A DNA stretch of 64,000 nucleotides from positions 119,417 through 183,416 of the forward strand of contig JAEUWI010000005.1 of NCBI GenBank assembly GCA_016791475.1. The letters run 5' to 3'. This document shows, piece after piece, positions 18,002 through 27,539 of the stretch. The notes beneath the pieces are model-generated. The model was not told where the DNA came from, searched no databases, and worked only from the letters and a program-made list of their open reading frames with translations. The stretch is from Candidatus Hydrogenedentota bacterium. GTDB lineage: Bacteria; Hydrogenedentota; Hydrogenedentia; Hydrogenedentales; JAEUWI01. Positions within the stretch are counted from its first letter, which is position 1, and each line of letters begins with the position of its first letter. A program made the position numbers and the translations under genes.

Positions 18002-18033
18002 ACGCGGACGCACCCGACCGGGTGCGCCCGCGC
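18002..18033 (-). terminator. Intrinsic terminator of the 18054 gene
   Basis: On the minus strand, GCGGGCGCACCC and GGGTGCGTCCGC pair over about 12 bp around a 4-nt loop and are followed by TTTT. Confidence 0.7.
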
Positions 18034-18053
18034 AAAAGGCACTGGTTCGAAAA

Positions 18054-18626
18054 TCAGCGGCCCGGAGGCAGCAGGTGACCGTAGCTCATCGTGGTGGGAA
18101 AGCGCGCATCGCCGCTCGCCGGGATGAAGGTCTGGTAGTACACAAAGGTGCCCTGTACGTCCGTCGGGTCACCCGTCCACGATATGGTGAGCGATCCGTT
18201 GTACTTGCCGTCGTTCGCCTGGCCCACCGTGGCCCGGGCGCTGTTCACACCCGTTCGGGGACGATCCGGCACCAGCGTCGCCGTGGCGCTTTCCTGGCCG
18301 CCGGGCGTGGAATCCGGATCCCGGCGCGCGGGGCGGAAAGCGACCGACGAGAAGGGAGGAATCACGAAGGAGTTGTTCTGATCCGCCAGGGTGCTGTTGT
18401 TGGCCGGCCCGAGGGGCACGCCGGTCTGGCTGAAATACTCGATCGAGCAGGTGAGGTTATAGCCCACGTTGCTCTTGAGATAAACAATACCCGTCACCCC
18501 GCTCACAACACCCGGAATGTCATTGGCCACGGGCGCATTGTCCACAAACCAGGGCACGCTCAGCGAACTTGCAAAAGCGACCGTGGTGCCGGCCAGAGCG
18601 GCCGCAAGAACACCTATCTTTCTCAT
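18054..18626 (-). CDS. Exported protein of unknown function
   Basis: A 190-residue protein with a signal peptide (residues about 1-20, MRKIGVLAAALAGTTVAFAS). The mature part is rich in Ser, Thr, Asn and Gly and contains short beta-like segments (GVTGIVYLKSNVGYNLTCSIEYFSQTGVPLGP; FVIPPFSSVAFRPAR). It has one Cys and no catalytic motif, and could be a surface or structural protein. GAGGAG is placed about 10 nt before the ATG. It is monocistronic, with its own terminator just downstream. Confidence 0.68.
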   Translation of the reverse strand: MRKIGVLAAALAGTTVAFASSLSVPWFVDNAPVANDIPGVVSGVTGIVYLKSNVGYNLTCSIEYFSQTGVPLGPANNSTLADQNNSFVIPPFSSVAFRPARRDPDSTPGGQESATATLVPDRPRTGVNSARATVGQANDGKYNGSLTISWTGDPTDVQGTFVYYQTFIPASGDARFPTTMSYGHLLPPGR

Positions 18627-18936
18627 CTCTTACCATCTCCTCGTTGGGCTGAATTCCCGGTGAACAGACTCCCGGAATTCACCCGCGCTGGTTGTTGGAT
18701 TGGGATGCGTCATGCATCACCGACTACGCTGTCTCCCGAAAGCCGCAGCCAGCACTCTGTTCGAGTTCTTGCCCGACTCCCACCAATTCCACTGGCTACC
18801 AGTATACCGGATATCTCCCAAACTTCCAAGCGCTTTTCCTGAGAGCCCTTGTCGAAATTCTCACTTTTCTCAAACCACCCCCGACGACCGTTTCGACCGG
18901 TTGTAATGGCCCTTTCCCCTCTCGCATAATGCCCCC

Positions 18937-20580
18937 ATGCAGCCCATCCAACGACGCGAATGGTGTTTCCCACTGGCCCTGGCCATTGCTTTCGCGGTGG
19001 TCGGCTCTCTGCCCTACCTCCAGGCGATCCGCGCGGAAGGCCCCGACGAAACCTTCATGGGCTTTGTCGGTCGGGGTACCCCGGGGGCCAACAGTTATTT
19101 CGCCTTCTCCCGCCAGGTGGCCGAAGGCGGCATGCTCACCACCAATCTTTACAACCCCCACGCCCCGTCCCGCGCCTATTTCAATCCCGAATGGTGGATC
19201 ATCGGCGCGACCGCCCGGGCCACGGGCCTCTCCCTGACCACCCTCTTCCATGGAGAGCGCGTGCTCGCGGCCTTCGCGTTTCTCCTGGCCGCCTATTACC
19301 TCTGTGCCGTTGTGCTGGCCACGGCGCGACACCGCCGACTCGCGCTCGCTCTGGTCGCCTTCGGCGGCGGCTTCGGCTGGATCGTCGAGGCGCTGAACGC
19401 CGTCATCCACGGAAACCTCGTCGTTCCCGCGGACACCCAGGGGGTTACCCTCTTCGCCTATCTCGTCAACAAGCCTCACTTCATTCGCGCGGGCGCCTGC
19501 GCGGCATTGCAGTACGCCTGGCTCATTCGCGGGGCGGAAAGCGGCCGATGGGGTTTCTTCTGCGCCGCTGGGCTGGCCGCCTCGGCCCACAGCCTCATCC
19601 GGCCCTACCAGATCCCCGAGGCTTGTCTCGTTCTGCTGCTCCATGTCGTCGCCCGTTCATTCCAAGACCCGCGCGCAACCCGCACGGCCATGCTCCAGGC
19701 GGGCTGCGCCATCCTGGGTCACGCCCCGGCCATCGCCTGGCACGCCTGGATCCTGATGGACAATCCGCTGGGCCTGGGCCCCATGCAGGCCTGGCAGCCC
19801 ATGCTGCTCCTGATGCAGACGCTCTGGCTGGGGCTGCCCTTTTGCGCCGTCCTGGTCTACGCGGGTCTTCGCTGTGCGCGCGGGCACTGGAGCCCGGCAC
19901 CATCCATACCCGTGCTCTGGCTGGCCGCCGCCATGCTTCTGCTCCAGGCCCATCCCTGGTTTCCGTGGGGTGTTGAAAGCTATTTTCCCTGGGTGCTCGC
20001 GCCACCCCTGCTCTTCGTGAAACATATCGTACCCCCCGCGGAAAACTGGCTCAAGGCGCGCCTCCGGACTCGCTTCCTTCGCCCACTGACCCTCGCGCTT
20101 TTGATGGTCCTCATATTGCCCGGAAACGCCCTCAACTATGCCCGCTTCTTCACCGCCCTGCACGAACCCGTGCCCCCCTGGCGCTACTACCTGCCCGACG
20201 ATCTCTTGAACGGCCTCAACTGGCTGGAGACAGAAGCCGCGCCGGAGTCGGTGATTCTCGCGAGCCACGATACCAGTCAGTTTGTCCCACGCCTGGCTGA
20301 CTTGCGGGTCGTCTCCGGCCAGGACGTGCTTACGGATCGATATCGCGAGGCCAATGCTTCCGTACTGCGATTCTTTCTCACGCCCGGCGACGACGCCTTC
20401 AAGGTAGGGTTCTGCCGCGAACAACGGGTTTCTTATGTGGTCATCGGCCCCTTTGAGCGGGCCGTTGCCGCGCTGAATCCCGCCGACCACCGCTGGATGC
20501 GCCCGGTCTACAACGAAGGGAACATTGCGATCTACCGGGTGGAACTCGACCGATCCCAAGGCCCCGCGGATCGGGAATAA
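18937..20580 (+). CDS. Polytopic membrane protein of unknown function
   Basis: A 547-residue integral membrane protein with an N-terminal hydrophobic helix, several more in the middle, and a soluble C-terminal portion of about 140 residues (from NALNYARFFTALHE). The layout of a first luminal loop with acidic residues (GPDETFMGFVGRGTPGANSY) and the terminal soluble domain resembles glycosyltransferase-C or 'oligosaccharide repeat' type membrane proteins, but no diagnostic motif is clear. It has no ribosome site of note. The 310 bp upstream (18627-18936) hold no recognised feature. It is convergent with fabH across a short hairpin. Confidence 0.7.
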   Translation: MQPIQRREWCFPLALAIAFAVVGSLPYLQAIRAEGPDETFMGFVGRGTPGANSYFAFSRQVAEGGMLTTNLYNPHAPSRAYFNPEWWIIGATARATGLSLTTLFHGERVLAAFAFLLAAYYLCAVVLATARHRRLALALVAFGGGFGWIVEALNAVIHGNLVVPADTQGVTLFAYLVNKPHFIRAGACAALQYAWLIRGAESGRWGFFCAAGLAASAHSLIRPYQIPEACLVLLLHVVARSFQDPRATRTAMLQAGCAILGHAPAIAWHAWILMDNPLGLGPMQAWQPMLLLMQTLWLGLPFCAVLVYAGLRCARGHWSPAPSIPVLWLAAAMLLLQAHPWFPWGVESYFPWVLAPPLLFVKHIVPPAENWLKARLRTRFLRPLTLALLMVLILPGNALNYARFFTALHEPVPPWRYYLPDDLLNGLNWLETEAAPESVILASHDTSQFVPRLADLRVVSGQDVLTDRYREANASVLRFFLTPGDDAFKVGFCREQRVSYVVIGPFERAVAALNPADHRWMRPVYNEGNIAIYRVELDRSQGPADRE

Positions 20581-20584
20581 GAAA

Positions 20585-20614
20585 GGCGCCGCCACCCCGA
20601 GGGGCAACGGCGCC
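20585..20614. terminator. Hairpin between convergent genes
   Basis: GGCGCCG and CGGCGCC pair around an inner CCCCGAGGGG palindrome. It lacks U-tracts, and lies between the stops of the membrane protein gene and fabH. Confidence 0.35.
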
Positions 20615-20638
20615 ATGCATCGCTGTTATAGTGCGCCC

Positions 20639-21619
20639 TTACCAGCGAATCATCGCCGAGGCCCAGGTCAGGCCGCCGCCGAAGGCCGCCAGCAGTACCG
20701 TATCGCCGTCTTTAATCCGGCCTTCTTTACGTGCTTCGTCAATCGCAATCGGGATCGAGGCCGCGCTCGTGTTGGCCACTTTCATCACGTTGAGATAGAT
20801 CTTCTCATCCGTGAGGCCCACACGCTTGGCCGCGGAATCAATGATCCGCTTGTTGGCCTGGTGGGGGATGAAGAGATCGATATCGTCCACCGTCAACCCC
20901 GTCTGCTCCAGCGCCACTTCGATGGCATCGCCAAAGGCGCCGATGGCGCGCTTGTACAGCTCGCGGCCGTTCATGCTCACGCCGCGCTCCACGGTATTCA
21001 CGTTCTCGGGCGTAATCGGCTGGCGGGTACCGCCGGAGGGCACGGAAAGGATATCCGCCGCGCCGCCGTCGGAGCGGGTGTAGGTGGAGAGAATTCCGTG
21101 CTCACCTTCGCTGGCGCGCAGCACCGCGGCCCCGGCGCCGTCGCCGAAGAGCACCGCGGTATCGCGCTTCTCCCAGTAGAGGTGGTCCGAAAGCTTTTCC
21201 GCGCCGATCACCAGGATGGTCTTGTGAACCCCGGCCCGGATAAGGGCGTCCGCATGCTGCAACGCGTAGACAAAGCCCGAGCAGGCGGCGTTCAGATCGC
21301 TGGCGCCCGCATTGCACGCCCCGAGATTGCTCTGGATGATGCACGCGGACGAAGGCATGTTGTGGTCGGGGGTCAGGGTCGCGCAGAGGACATAGTCCAC
21401 CTCTTCCGGCGCGACGCCGCTGTCTTCAAGCGCTCTGCGGGCGGCCTCGGTGCCCAGGTCGGACACGGCCTGCTCCGCCGAGGCGAAATAGCGTTGTTCA
21501 ATACCGCTGCGCTGGCGGATCCACTCGTCCGACGTGTCCACAAACTTGGACAGATCGTCATTCGTAACCAGCTTTTCCGGCAGGTAGTGCCCCGTGCCTA
21601 CGATACGGGCATGTATCAT
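20639..21619 (-). CDS. fabH: 3-oxoacyl-ACP synthase III (KAS III)
   Basis: A 326-residue condensing enzyme that starts fatty acid synthesis by joining acetyl-CoA to malonyl-ACP. The catalytic triad is visible: Cys113 in NAACSGF, His253 in IPHQAN and Asn283 in VANTSAAS. Length is typical. The ATG at 21619 is chosen because GGAGAC lies about 9 nt upstream; the frame to 21679 is an extension without homology. No plsX, fabD or acpP is adjacent, so it stands outside the usual fab cluster. Confidence 0.95.
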   Translation of the reverse strand: MIHARIVGTGHYLPEKLVTNDDLSKFVDTSDEWIRQRSGIEQRYFASAEQAVSDLGTEAARRALEDSGVAPEEVDYVLCATLTPDHNMPSSACIIQSNLGACNAGASDLNAACSGFVYALQHADALIRAGVHKTILVIGAEKLSDHLYWEKRDTAVLFGDGAGAAVLRASEGEHGILSTYTRSDGGAADILSVPSGGTRQPITPENVNTVERGVSMNGRELYKRAIGAFGDAIEVALEQTGLTVDDIDLFIPHQANKRIIDSAAKRVGLTDEKIYLNVMKVANTSAASIPIAIDEARKEGRIKDGDTVLLAAFGGGLTWASAMIRW

Positions 21620-21793
21620 TGTAAAGCGTCTCCACGAACCTGTTTGTTGCCCCCGCAAGGCGATCCGGATGTAGGTCAAGCGCCTGAGGCGAGGAAACCG
21701 CTGCGGGAGGATGGGTAGGTCGCGGCTATTGTGTCACACCCGGGGCCCAAAAAGAAACTTTACGGCATATTCGGACACGAAAACCGCTTAAAA

Positions 21794-21813
21794 CTTACCG
21801 TCCGGTAGGTAAG
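21794..21813. promoter_or_regulatory. Palindromic operator-like site
   Basis: CTTACCGTCCGGTAGGTAAG contains the inner palindrome TACCG-TC-CGGTA and outer CTTACC/GGTAAG arms. Its size and form resemble TetR-family operators. It lies between fabH (minus) and the DinB-like gene (plus); no TetR-type regulator is in the window. Confidence 0.4.
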
Positions 21814-21987
21814 AGCGCCCCACCCATCCAGGCCGCTCCACAATCGCCGCGTTGATACCAGCGCCCCCCGTACTTTATCGTATCTGCTGGTCGCCTAATA
21901 CGCGTGGCTGGCAGGCCCCGCGAGAGGATGCGACGCTTCGACGCGATTTACGGCCATCGTGTCGCCGCAGGAAAGGGACTGTCCACC

Positions 21988-22512
21988 GTGGAACAACTGC
22001 AATACCCGATCGGGCGCTTTGAACCGCCTTCACCCATCACCCTGGATCAGGTTGCCCATTGGATTGAAGAGATCAGGACGCTGCCCGCGCGCCTGGAAGC
22101 CGCGGGGATCGGGTTGCAGGATCAGGACCTCGACACGCCCTATCGCCCCGGGGGCTGGACTATCCGGCAGGTGGTGCATCACCTGGCCGACAGCCACATG
22201 AATTCCTATATCCGCTTCAAGCTCGCGCTCACGGAAGACAACCCCACAATCAAACCGTACTTCGAAGATCGCTGGGCCGATCTCCCCGACAGCGGCGGAC
22301 CGATTGTCCATTCGCTCTCCCTGATCCACGCCCTGCACCGGAAGTGGGTGCGCCTCATGTGGAGCCTCTCCGAAGAGCAGCTCGCCCGAACCTTCCACCA
22401 CCCGGATGCCGGCAAGGACTATCGACTGGACTACGCCATCGGGCTCTACGCCTGGCACGGAAATCACCACCTCGCCCATATACTCTCCCTGCGGGAGCGC
22501 ATGGGCTGGTAG
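21988..22512 (+). CDS. DinB/YfiT-family putative metal-dependent hydrolase or thiol transferase
   Basis: A 174-residue protein of the DinB four-helix fold, subfamily YfiT/BstA. Conserved segments are YPIGRFEPP, the RPGGWTIRQVVHHLADSHMN block with a likely metal-binding His in VVHHLADSH, RFKLALTEDNPTIKPY, and the final GLYAWHGNHHLAHIL with two more His ligands. In bacillithiol-using bacteria YfiT-like proteins are bacillithiol S-transferases; elsewhere their substrate is unknown. The GTG at 21988 is preferred because AAAGGGA is about 9 nt upstream and the family N-terminus begins there; the frame is open to 21904. It is convergent with the sulfatase gene (6 bp apart). Confidence 0.82.
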   Translation: MEQLQYPIGRFEPPSPITLDQVAHWIEEIRTLPARLEAAGIGLQDQDLDTPYRPGGWTIRQVVHHLADSHMNSYIRFKLALTEDNPTIKPYFEDRWADLPDSGGPIVHSLSLIHALHRKWVRLMWSLSEEQLARTFHHPDAGKDYRLDYAIGLYAWHGNHHLAHILSLRERMGW

Positions 22513-22518
22513 GGGTTG

Positions 22519-23898
22519 TCAGGCCATCGCGGACAGCAGTTCGTAGTGCCGCTTCCGATGACGCTCCAGTGTTTCGGCGTGTTCGGCGATTCCGGCAAGA
22601 TTGTTTCTCTCCCAGGGATCCACACGCAGGTCGTACAATTCTTCGGCGCCGGGGTCGCCGTCTATCCAGCGGATGTATTTCCACTCGCGCGACAGGACGC
22701 CCTCGCTTCTGGGGATGTGAGGGTGCTTGAAGTGGTGGTGGTAGAGGCAATCTTTCCGCCATTCCACCGACTGGCCCTCCATCAAAGGCCGCAGGCTCTG
22801 GCCCTGCACGCCCTCGGGAATCGCGATGCCGGCAAGATCCAGAATCGTCGGCGAGACGTCCAGTTCGTTCACCAGGTGCTCCACCGTAACGCCCCGCCTT
22901 GCCCCATCGGCGCGGGGATTGAACACGATCATCGGGACGCGAATGGAACGCTCGTAGGCGTACCACTTGCCCTCCAGGCCCCGCTCCCCGAGGAAGTATC
23001 CGTTGTCGCCTAGATAGACGATAGCGGTGTTGTCGGCGGCACCACAGCGGGCCAGGGTCTCCCGGAGGCGACCGATGTACGCGTCAATGCCGGTAATCAT
23101 GCGATAGTAATTCTTCACGGACTCCTGGTAGCGCTCCGCACCGCCGAAGTTGTGCTTGAAGCGTCGGACGCCCTCGCTGTCCCGCAGAAAGGGCGGCAGT
23201 ACCTCGAAGCCGCCTTCCGCCGTCGCCGCAAGATCGGGCATGGTCAAGTCCGCGTAGAGCGATTGAAATTCGCGCGCGGGCTGATAGGGCTTCTCCGCAT
23301 AGTCCAGGGCATGGGGCGACTGAAAACCGAGGGAGACGCAGAAGGATCGCCCCGCCGCGACTTCGGCCTCAATAAAACGCTCCGCCGCTTCGGTGTGGAG
23401 ATCGTCCGCATGGCGCGCGTCCGGATCGTCTTTCGGAAAATACAGTCCGCCATGGGCCGGTGCCTGGACCACGTCGAACGCGCCCTCGGCCGCGCCGTAG
23501 CCGTTCACGCCGTGTTTGCCGAAGCAGCCGGTGCGCCGACCCGCCGCCCGGAATTGCTCGGGATAGCTCGCCTTCTGATGTTCCGGTCGAAATGGCGTGG
23601 CGAAATCAATCACACGGTGACGCGTGGCGTGCATGCCCGTGAAGATGCTCGCCCGGCTCGTGCAGCAGATCGCCGTGGTTACGCAGGCGTTCGTGAAGCG
23701 CACGCCCTCCGCCGCGAGGCGATCCAGATTGGGCGTCTGGAGAAAAGGATGGCCGGCGCAACCGAGGGCATCCGCGCGGTGATCGTCGCCCACAATCACC
23801 ACCACATTCATGGGTTTTGACTGCGCCACTGCGGGCAATGCGGCCAGCGCCGCGGCACAGCCGCTGCTCGCGAGAAACTGCCTTCTGGAAAACTGCAC
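22519..23898 (-). CDS. Tat-exported sulfatase
   Basis: A 459-residue sulfatase that hydrolyses sulfate esters outside the cytoplasm. The Tat signal is SRRQFLASSGCAAALAALPAVAQS at residues 4-27. The formylglycine consensus is CTSRA, with Cys79 as the residue converted to formylglycine. Metal ligands appear at the N-terminus (GDDHRADALG). The substrate is unknown; sulfatases of this type are abundant in marine PVC bacteria. No formylglycine-generating enzyme gene lies in the window. It is convergent with the DinB-like gene. Confidence 0.93.
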   Translation of the reverse strand: MQFSRRQFLASSGCAAALAALPAVAQSKPMNVVVIVGDDHRADALGCAGHPFLQTPNLDRLAAEGVRFTNACVTTAICCTSRASIFTGMHATRHRVIDFATPFRPEHQKASYPEQFRAAGRRTGCFGKHGVNGYGAAEGAFDVVQAPAHGGLYFPKDDPDARHADDLHTEAAERFIEAEVAAGRSFCVSLGFQSPHALDYAEKPYQPAREFQSLYADLTMPDLAATAEGGFEVLPPFLRDSEGVRRFKHNFGGAERYQESVKNYYRMITGIDAYIGRLRETLARCGAADNTAIVYLGDNGYFLGERGLEGKWYAYERSIRVPMIVFNPRADGARRGVTVEHLVNELDVSPTILDLAGIAIPEGVQGQSLRPLMEGQSVEWRKDCLYHHHFKHPHIPRSEGVLSREWKYIRWIDGDPGAEELYDLRVDPWERNNLAGIAEHAETLERHRKRHYELLSAMA

Positions 23899-23933
23899 GG
23901 TTATCTCCGGGGCGGCGCGATCGCCGCCGATTC

Positions 23934-23998
23934 TATCGGACCGATCAGACTGATCGGACCGATCAGATCAGTCCGATCCGTCCGATCGGTCGGATAGG
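23934..23998. repeat. Decamer array after the haloperoxidase-like gene
   Basis: Self-complementary units of the GATCGGACC, GATCAGACT and GATCAGTCC type, starting on the minus strand within 5 bases of the TAA stop of the gene ending at 24001. The array reaches to the start region of the sulfatase gene. Confidence 0.7.
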
Positions 23999-24000
23999 CT

Positions 24001-25782
24001 TTATTGTTCCGGCGCCACGCCCTCGCGCAGGCCGTCAAAGTATGCCTCCGCCTCCGCCATGGCCGCCCGACCGCATTCGCGCCCGATGGGACGGCTCGCC
24101 ACGGTGTCTATCCGGGGATGGACCCCGCACATCAAGCGCCCGAGCCCGCCATCGTCCGCGATGTCCTGATAGGTCGCCCATTGAAGTTTCACGGGTTCCG
24201 AGGGGGCCTCGTCGAAAGGCAGCTCGGTGACGTTCCACTCCATCAGGCCGCCGGGCACAAACGCGTCTTCGGTGTAGGCCTCCATCACTTCCTTGAAGCT
24301 CCACCCGAAGGCGGCATGTCCGGAAGTGTACCCCGGAAAGGGGGGCGTAACAAAGGCGGGGTGTTGATAGGGCATCCAGTTCTCCGGCAGGATCCAGCCC
24401 ACCCCGGTATAGGGGCCGCGCCAGGCCTTGATCTTCACCCGGCCCACGTACTCGCCCTCGGGGCCCGCGAGCGGGTCATCCTCGCCAATCAACTCCACCA
24501 CGCCCGCGCGCAGGGGCAATTGATTGTATTGGCCAAGCCAGCGGATGGCCGTGATGGGGCGCACCCAGTCGTAGTGCCGTTTCACGTCCCACACCGCGAT
24601 CGCCGTATCGTGCATGGCGCCGCCCAGCGCGAAGTAGAGCTTCACATCGTACTCAAGATCGTGGCGCGCAGGCTTGTTGGCCGGTTGTTCTTTGACGAGG
24701 CCCCGGCCCGCGAGCACATCGGTCGCAATCTCGAACCACCACGGACCCGGCATGTTGAATCGATTACCATCGAGAAAGGCCGCCTGCGCCCGGTAGTAGT
24801 CGCCGCGCCGTACCAGGTTGTCCGCATAGGGCGCGCCCGTGTCGGGATTCACCGGATGACCCGTTCCGTCGTCGGTGGGATAGGGGTTGTTCCCCCGAAC
24901 TCCGGGCGAGATGTTGATCAGCGTACTGCCAAGCCCCTCTTCGGGATCGAGAGACGCGCTGTAGACCAGCACCTCCATGAAGTTGTCGATAAATTCAGCC
25001 ATGGTGGCCCCGCCGAATTGAGGCGGCGCGCCGGGATCGATGCGGAGCGCCGAGGCGTCATAGGGCGGGAGGGCGAAAGGCGTCACAAAGCACCACTGGG
25101 GTGTGAGGAATGGTTGCACCTCGCCGTCGGGCAGACGGATGGGTTGCCAGGCGTTGATGTCCATCAAATCCGGCATGAGAAAGTCCAGTTCCAGAGGCGG
25201 ATTTAACGGCGCGTAGCCGCTGGTGTCCCCGTAGGCTCCCGCTTCGTTGGCCCCGTCGTCCTCGCAGAACGCCAGCACCACGTCGGCGATCTTTGCGCCA
25301 AGCGCCTGCGCGGGGGAGGGCCTGGGATTGCCCAATTCGTCGAGATAGCCCAGTGCCCGCATGTGAACGCGGAACGCGGCATAGGCCTCATAGCCCGCCG
25401 TGCCCGGCGGATCGTCCGCCAGCACCTTGAACCCCTCGCGCAACACCGGGTACACCGCATGGCTCAGGGTCTCCGCCACGTTTTCCAGGGTGCCCGGTCC
25501 CGCCTCGCTTTTCAGCCGCTTGCCCGTGAAATAGCCCGACGCCGTCTCGTCGTAGGCGGCCCAGGCTTCATACATGGCCGCGCTCGCGTGCCAGAGTTTG
25601 CGCGCTTCCACGGTCGGGCCCTGGGCCTCCGCACGGGTCGCTTCGAGCGCCAGACGAATCCAGCCCTGGGGAATATCGTTCAGCCGCGCGTCGCGCGCCA
25701 CCACGGGGCACCCGCTCAATCCTGCGAGAAGGGCCAAGCCGATGCATCCGATGACGCCGGCTCGTACGATACTATGAAACAT
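24001..25782 (-). CDS. Vanadium-haloperoxidase-like (PAP2-type) lipoprotein
   Basis: A 593-residue lipoprotein (lipobox LSGC within LALLAGLSGCPVVA, about residue 24). The C-terminal part has the PAP2/vanadium haloperoxidase signatures: PFPGYTSGHAAFGWS (about residue 490) and GVHPRIDTVASRPIGRECGRAA, in which His and Arg residues bind the vanadate or phosphate. An N-terminal EATRAEAQGPTVEARKLWHASAAMYEAWAAYD segment is usual for the bacterial haloperoxidase-like family. It may halogenate or act as a lipid phosphatase-like enzyme on the periplasmic side. The ATG at 25782 has AAGGAG about 7 nt upstream and begins the signal peptide. Confidence 0.83.
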   Translation of the reverse strand: MFHSIVRAGVIGCIGLALLAGLSGCPVVARDARLNDIPQGWIRLALEATRAEAQGPTVEARKLWHASAAMYEAWAAYDETASGYFTGKRLKSEAGPGTLENVAETLSHAVYPVLREGFKVLADDPPGTAGYEAYAAFRVHMRALGYLDELGNPRPSPAQALGAKIADVVLAFCEDDGANEAGAYGDTSGYAPLNPPLELDFLMPDLMDINAWQPIRLPDGEVQPFLTPQWCFVTPFALPPYDASALRIDPGAPPQFGGATMAEFIDNFMEVLVYSASLDPEEGLGSTLINISPGVRGNNPYPTDDGTGHPVNPDTGAPYADNLVRRGDYYRAQAAFLDGNRFNMPGPWWFEIATDVLAGRGLVKEQPANKPARHDLEYDVKLYFALGGAMHDTAIAVWDVKRHYDWVRPITAIRWLGQYNQLPLRAGVVELIGEDDPLAGPEGEYVGRVKIKAWRGPYTGVGWILPENWMPYQHPAFVTPPFPGYTSGHAAFGWSFKEVMEAYTEDAFVPGGLMEWNVTELPFDEAPSEPVKLQWATYQDIADDGGLGRLMCGVHPRIDTVASRPIGRECGRAAMAEAEAYFDGLREGVAPEQ

Positions 25783-25956
25783 GGAGTACTCCTTGACCAT
25801 TTGTCCGCCGCTAATTAATGAGAATACATTATCAATATTGGACGGCAATGTCAAGTAGCATTTTACCCGAGCGCTGTCGGGCGGGATAGTATTCCATGGG
25901 AAAAAAAGGCGCTGGCCTGGCGACGGTCAAAGCATTCGGATCGGGTCGCGAAGGCT

Positions 25957-27303
25957 TCAGTGGAGGCAGCACACCTGATTGCGGCCGTGGCGTTTCGCGT
26001 TGTACATGGCCTTGTCGGTGTGACTGATCAGGGCGGCGCTGTCCTGCTCGCCCGGCTTATATTGGGACAGACCGATGCTGCAGGTCACCACGAGGGAGCG
26101 GACGCCGGGAAAGTGGAATTCCTGTTCGCCGATTCGCTCCCGCAGACGATTGCTGAAGAGTTCCGCCTTGTGAATATCTGTGTTGATCAGGAGGATCATG
26201 AATTCCTCCCCGCCGTAGCGCCCGGCGATATCGGGGCTGCGCACGGTGTGCTGCAGGGTGCGGGCCACGGAACGCAACACGGTGTCGCCCGCCTCATGGC
26301 CGTGGCAGTCGTTCAACTGCTTGAAGTGATCGAGGTCGAACATGCACAGCGTCAGGGGCTGATGATAACGCCGGGCGCGGTTCAACTCGGTCTCCAGCGA
26401 CTGCATGAGGTAGCGGCGGTTGAACAGGCCGGTGAGCTCGTCCCGAGTAGCCATTTCCGCGAGGTGCCTGTGGGCGGTCTGAAGTTCCTGCCGGAGCCGC
26501 ACCCGTTCCAGCGCCGCAAGTATGCTCTGGATGAGGCGATCCTGATCGAGTCCCAGTTTGGGCAGGTAATCGCAGGCGCCCCGGCGCACCGCCTGGGCCA
26601 CGAGATCCTCGCTGCCCTGACCGGAAATGAGAATGAAGGGGGGCAACTCGATCTGGAGGGCGAGCCGGGTGAAAAGGTCCAGGGAAGCGCCATCGGGCAA
26701 TTGATAGTCCGAAAGAATCAGATCGAAGCGGTTTGCCAGCAACGCCTTCTCGGCACTGGCGCAGTCGGAAGCGCGGCTCAATTCCAGTGTGGCGGACCAG
26801 GGCTCAAGCAAGTCGCAAACGCTCGAAGCAAAGATATCTTCGCCTTCCACGATCAACACGCGGTAGCGGCCTTCGGGCACGTCCATCGAAGTGGCCGAAC
26901 TCACCGGAAGGAGCAGGTCCGCCTGCACATGCTGGATACGGTCGATGATCTGCTGCACCTGCTTCGCGTGGGACTTCAAATCGGCGATTCTGGCGCTCAA
27001 GGCCGGGGTGCACGAGGCGTCCGCTTCGAGCTCCGCGCTGACGCGCAGCAACTCCACCAGGGGCTGATCGAGCTCGGCGGTCGTCGCGCCCGCCATTTGA
27101 AGCACGACTTTGAGCCGTTCTTCTTCGATTCGCCGCTCCGTGGCTTCGGCCATCTGCCCGCGGATGAGCGCGAGCTGGTTGGAGCGAAGGGCCAATTCAT
27201 GGGTCACGGCGGAGAGGCGCTGCTCCGTGCTCCGAAGCTTGCGCTCGTACACTTCCGTGCTTTCCCAGGAGTCCCGGGCATCTATACCACGGTGTTCTCG
27301 CAT
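25957..27303 (-). CDS. Response regulator with GGDEF domain (diguanylate cyclase)
   Basis: A 448-residue signalling protein. Residues about 15-130 are a coiled-coil-like linker with many Glu/Arg/Leu. A receiver domain follows at about 140-265 with the phospho-accepting Asp in LILSDYQLPDG and the conserved Lys in LPKLGL. The C-terminal GGDEF domain (about 285-445) has RYGGEEF as the active-site motif, so it should make c-di-GMP. The receiver acidic pocket is VEGEDIF. The first hydrophobic sensor is absent, so the protein is cytoplasmic. The ATG at 27303 is chosen with GGTAGGTGG upstream; a GTG at 27318 is the alternative. No sensor kinase is adjacent. Confidence 0.9.
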   Translation of the reverse strand: MREHRGIDARDSWESTEVYERKLRSTEQRLSAVTHELALRSNQLALIRGQMAEATERRIEEERLKVVLQMAGATTAELDQPLVELLRVSAELEADASCTPALSARIADLKSHAKQVQQIIDRIQHVQADLLLPVSSATSMDVPEGRYRVLIVEGEDIFASSVCDLLEPWSATLELSRASDCASAEKALLANRFDLILSDYQLPDGASLDLFTRLALQIELPPFILISGQGSEDLVAQAVRRGACDYLPKLGLDQDRLIQSILAALERVRLRQELQTAHRHLAEMATRDELTGLFNRRYLMQSLETELNRARRYHQPLTLCMFDLDHFKQLNDCHGHEAGDTVLRSVARTLQHTVRSPDIAGRYGGEEFMILLINTDIHKAELFSNRLRERIGEQEFHFPGVRSLVVTCSIGLSQYKPGEQDSAALISHTDKAMYNAKRHGRNQVCCLH

Positions 27304-27465
27304 GTGCCACCTACCCACGCCCGGAGTTCGGGCGCGTGTGCCCGTCGGACCCCTGCCAGGCCGACGAGTTTTTGCCGTTCACTGAAAGCATTATACACGT
27401 AATCGCGAAAATCGGGGGGATGAATTTTGGGTCCCCTCCACAAATTGAGTAAGACGATTTACCGT

Positions 27466-27493
27466 TTGACTTCTAACTGTTTTGTGGTACACT
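27466..27493 (+). promoter_or_regulatory. Sigma70-type promoter of the DUF2339-like gene
   Basis: TTGACT at 27466-27471 and TACACT at 27488-27493 are separated by 16 bp, about 47 nt before the start codon at 27540. The best -35/-10 pair found in the window besides HU. Confidence 0.6.
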
Positions 27494-27539
27494 TGTGCCG
27501 TGCCAGCGTGGTACCCTGTGGAGTGAGGAGGCCCTTACC

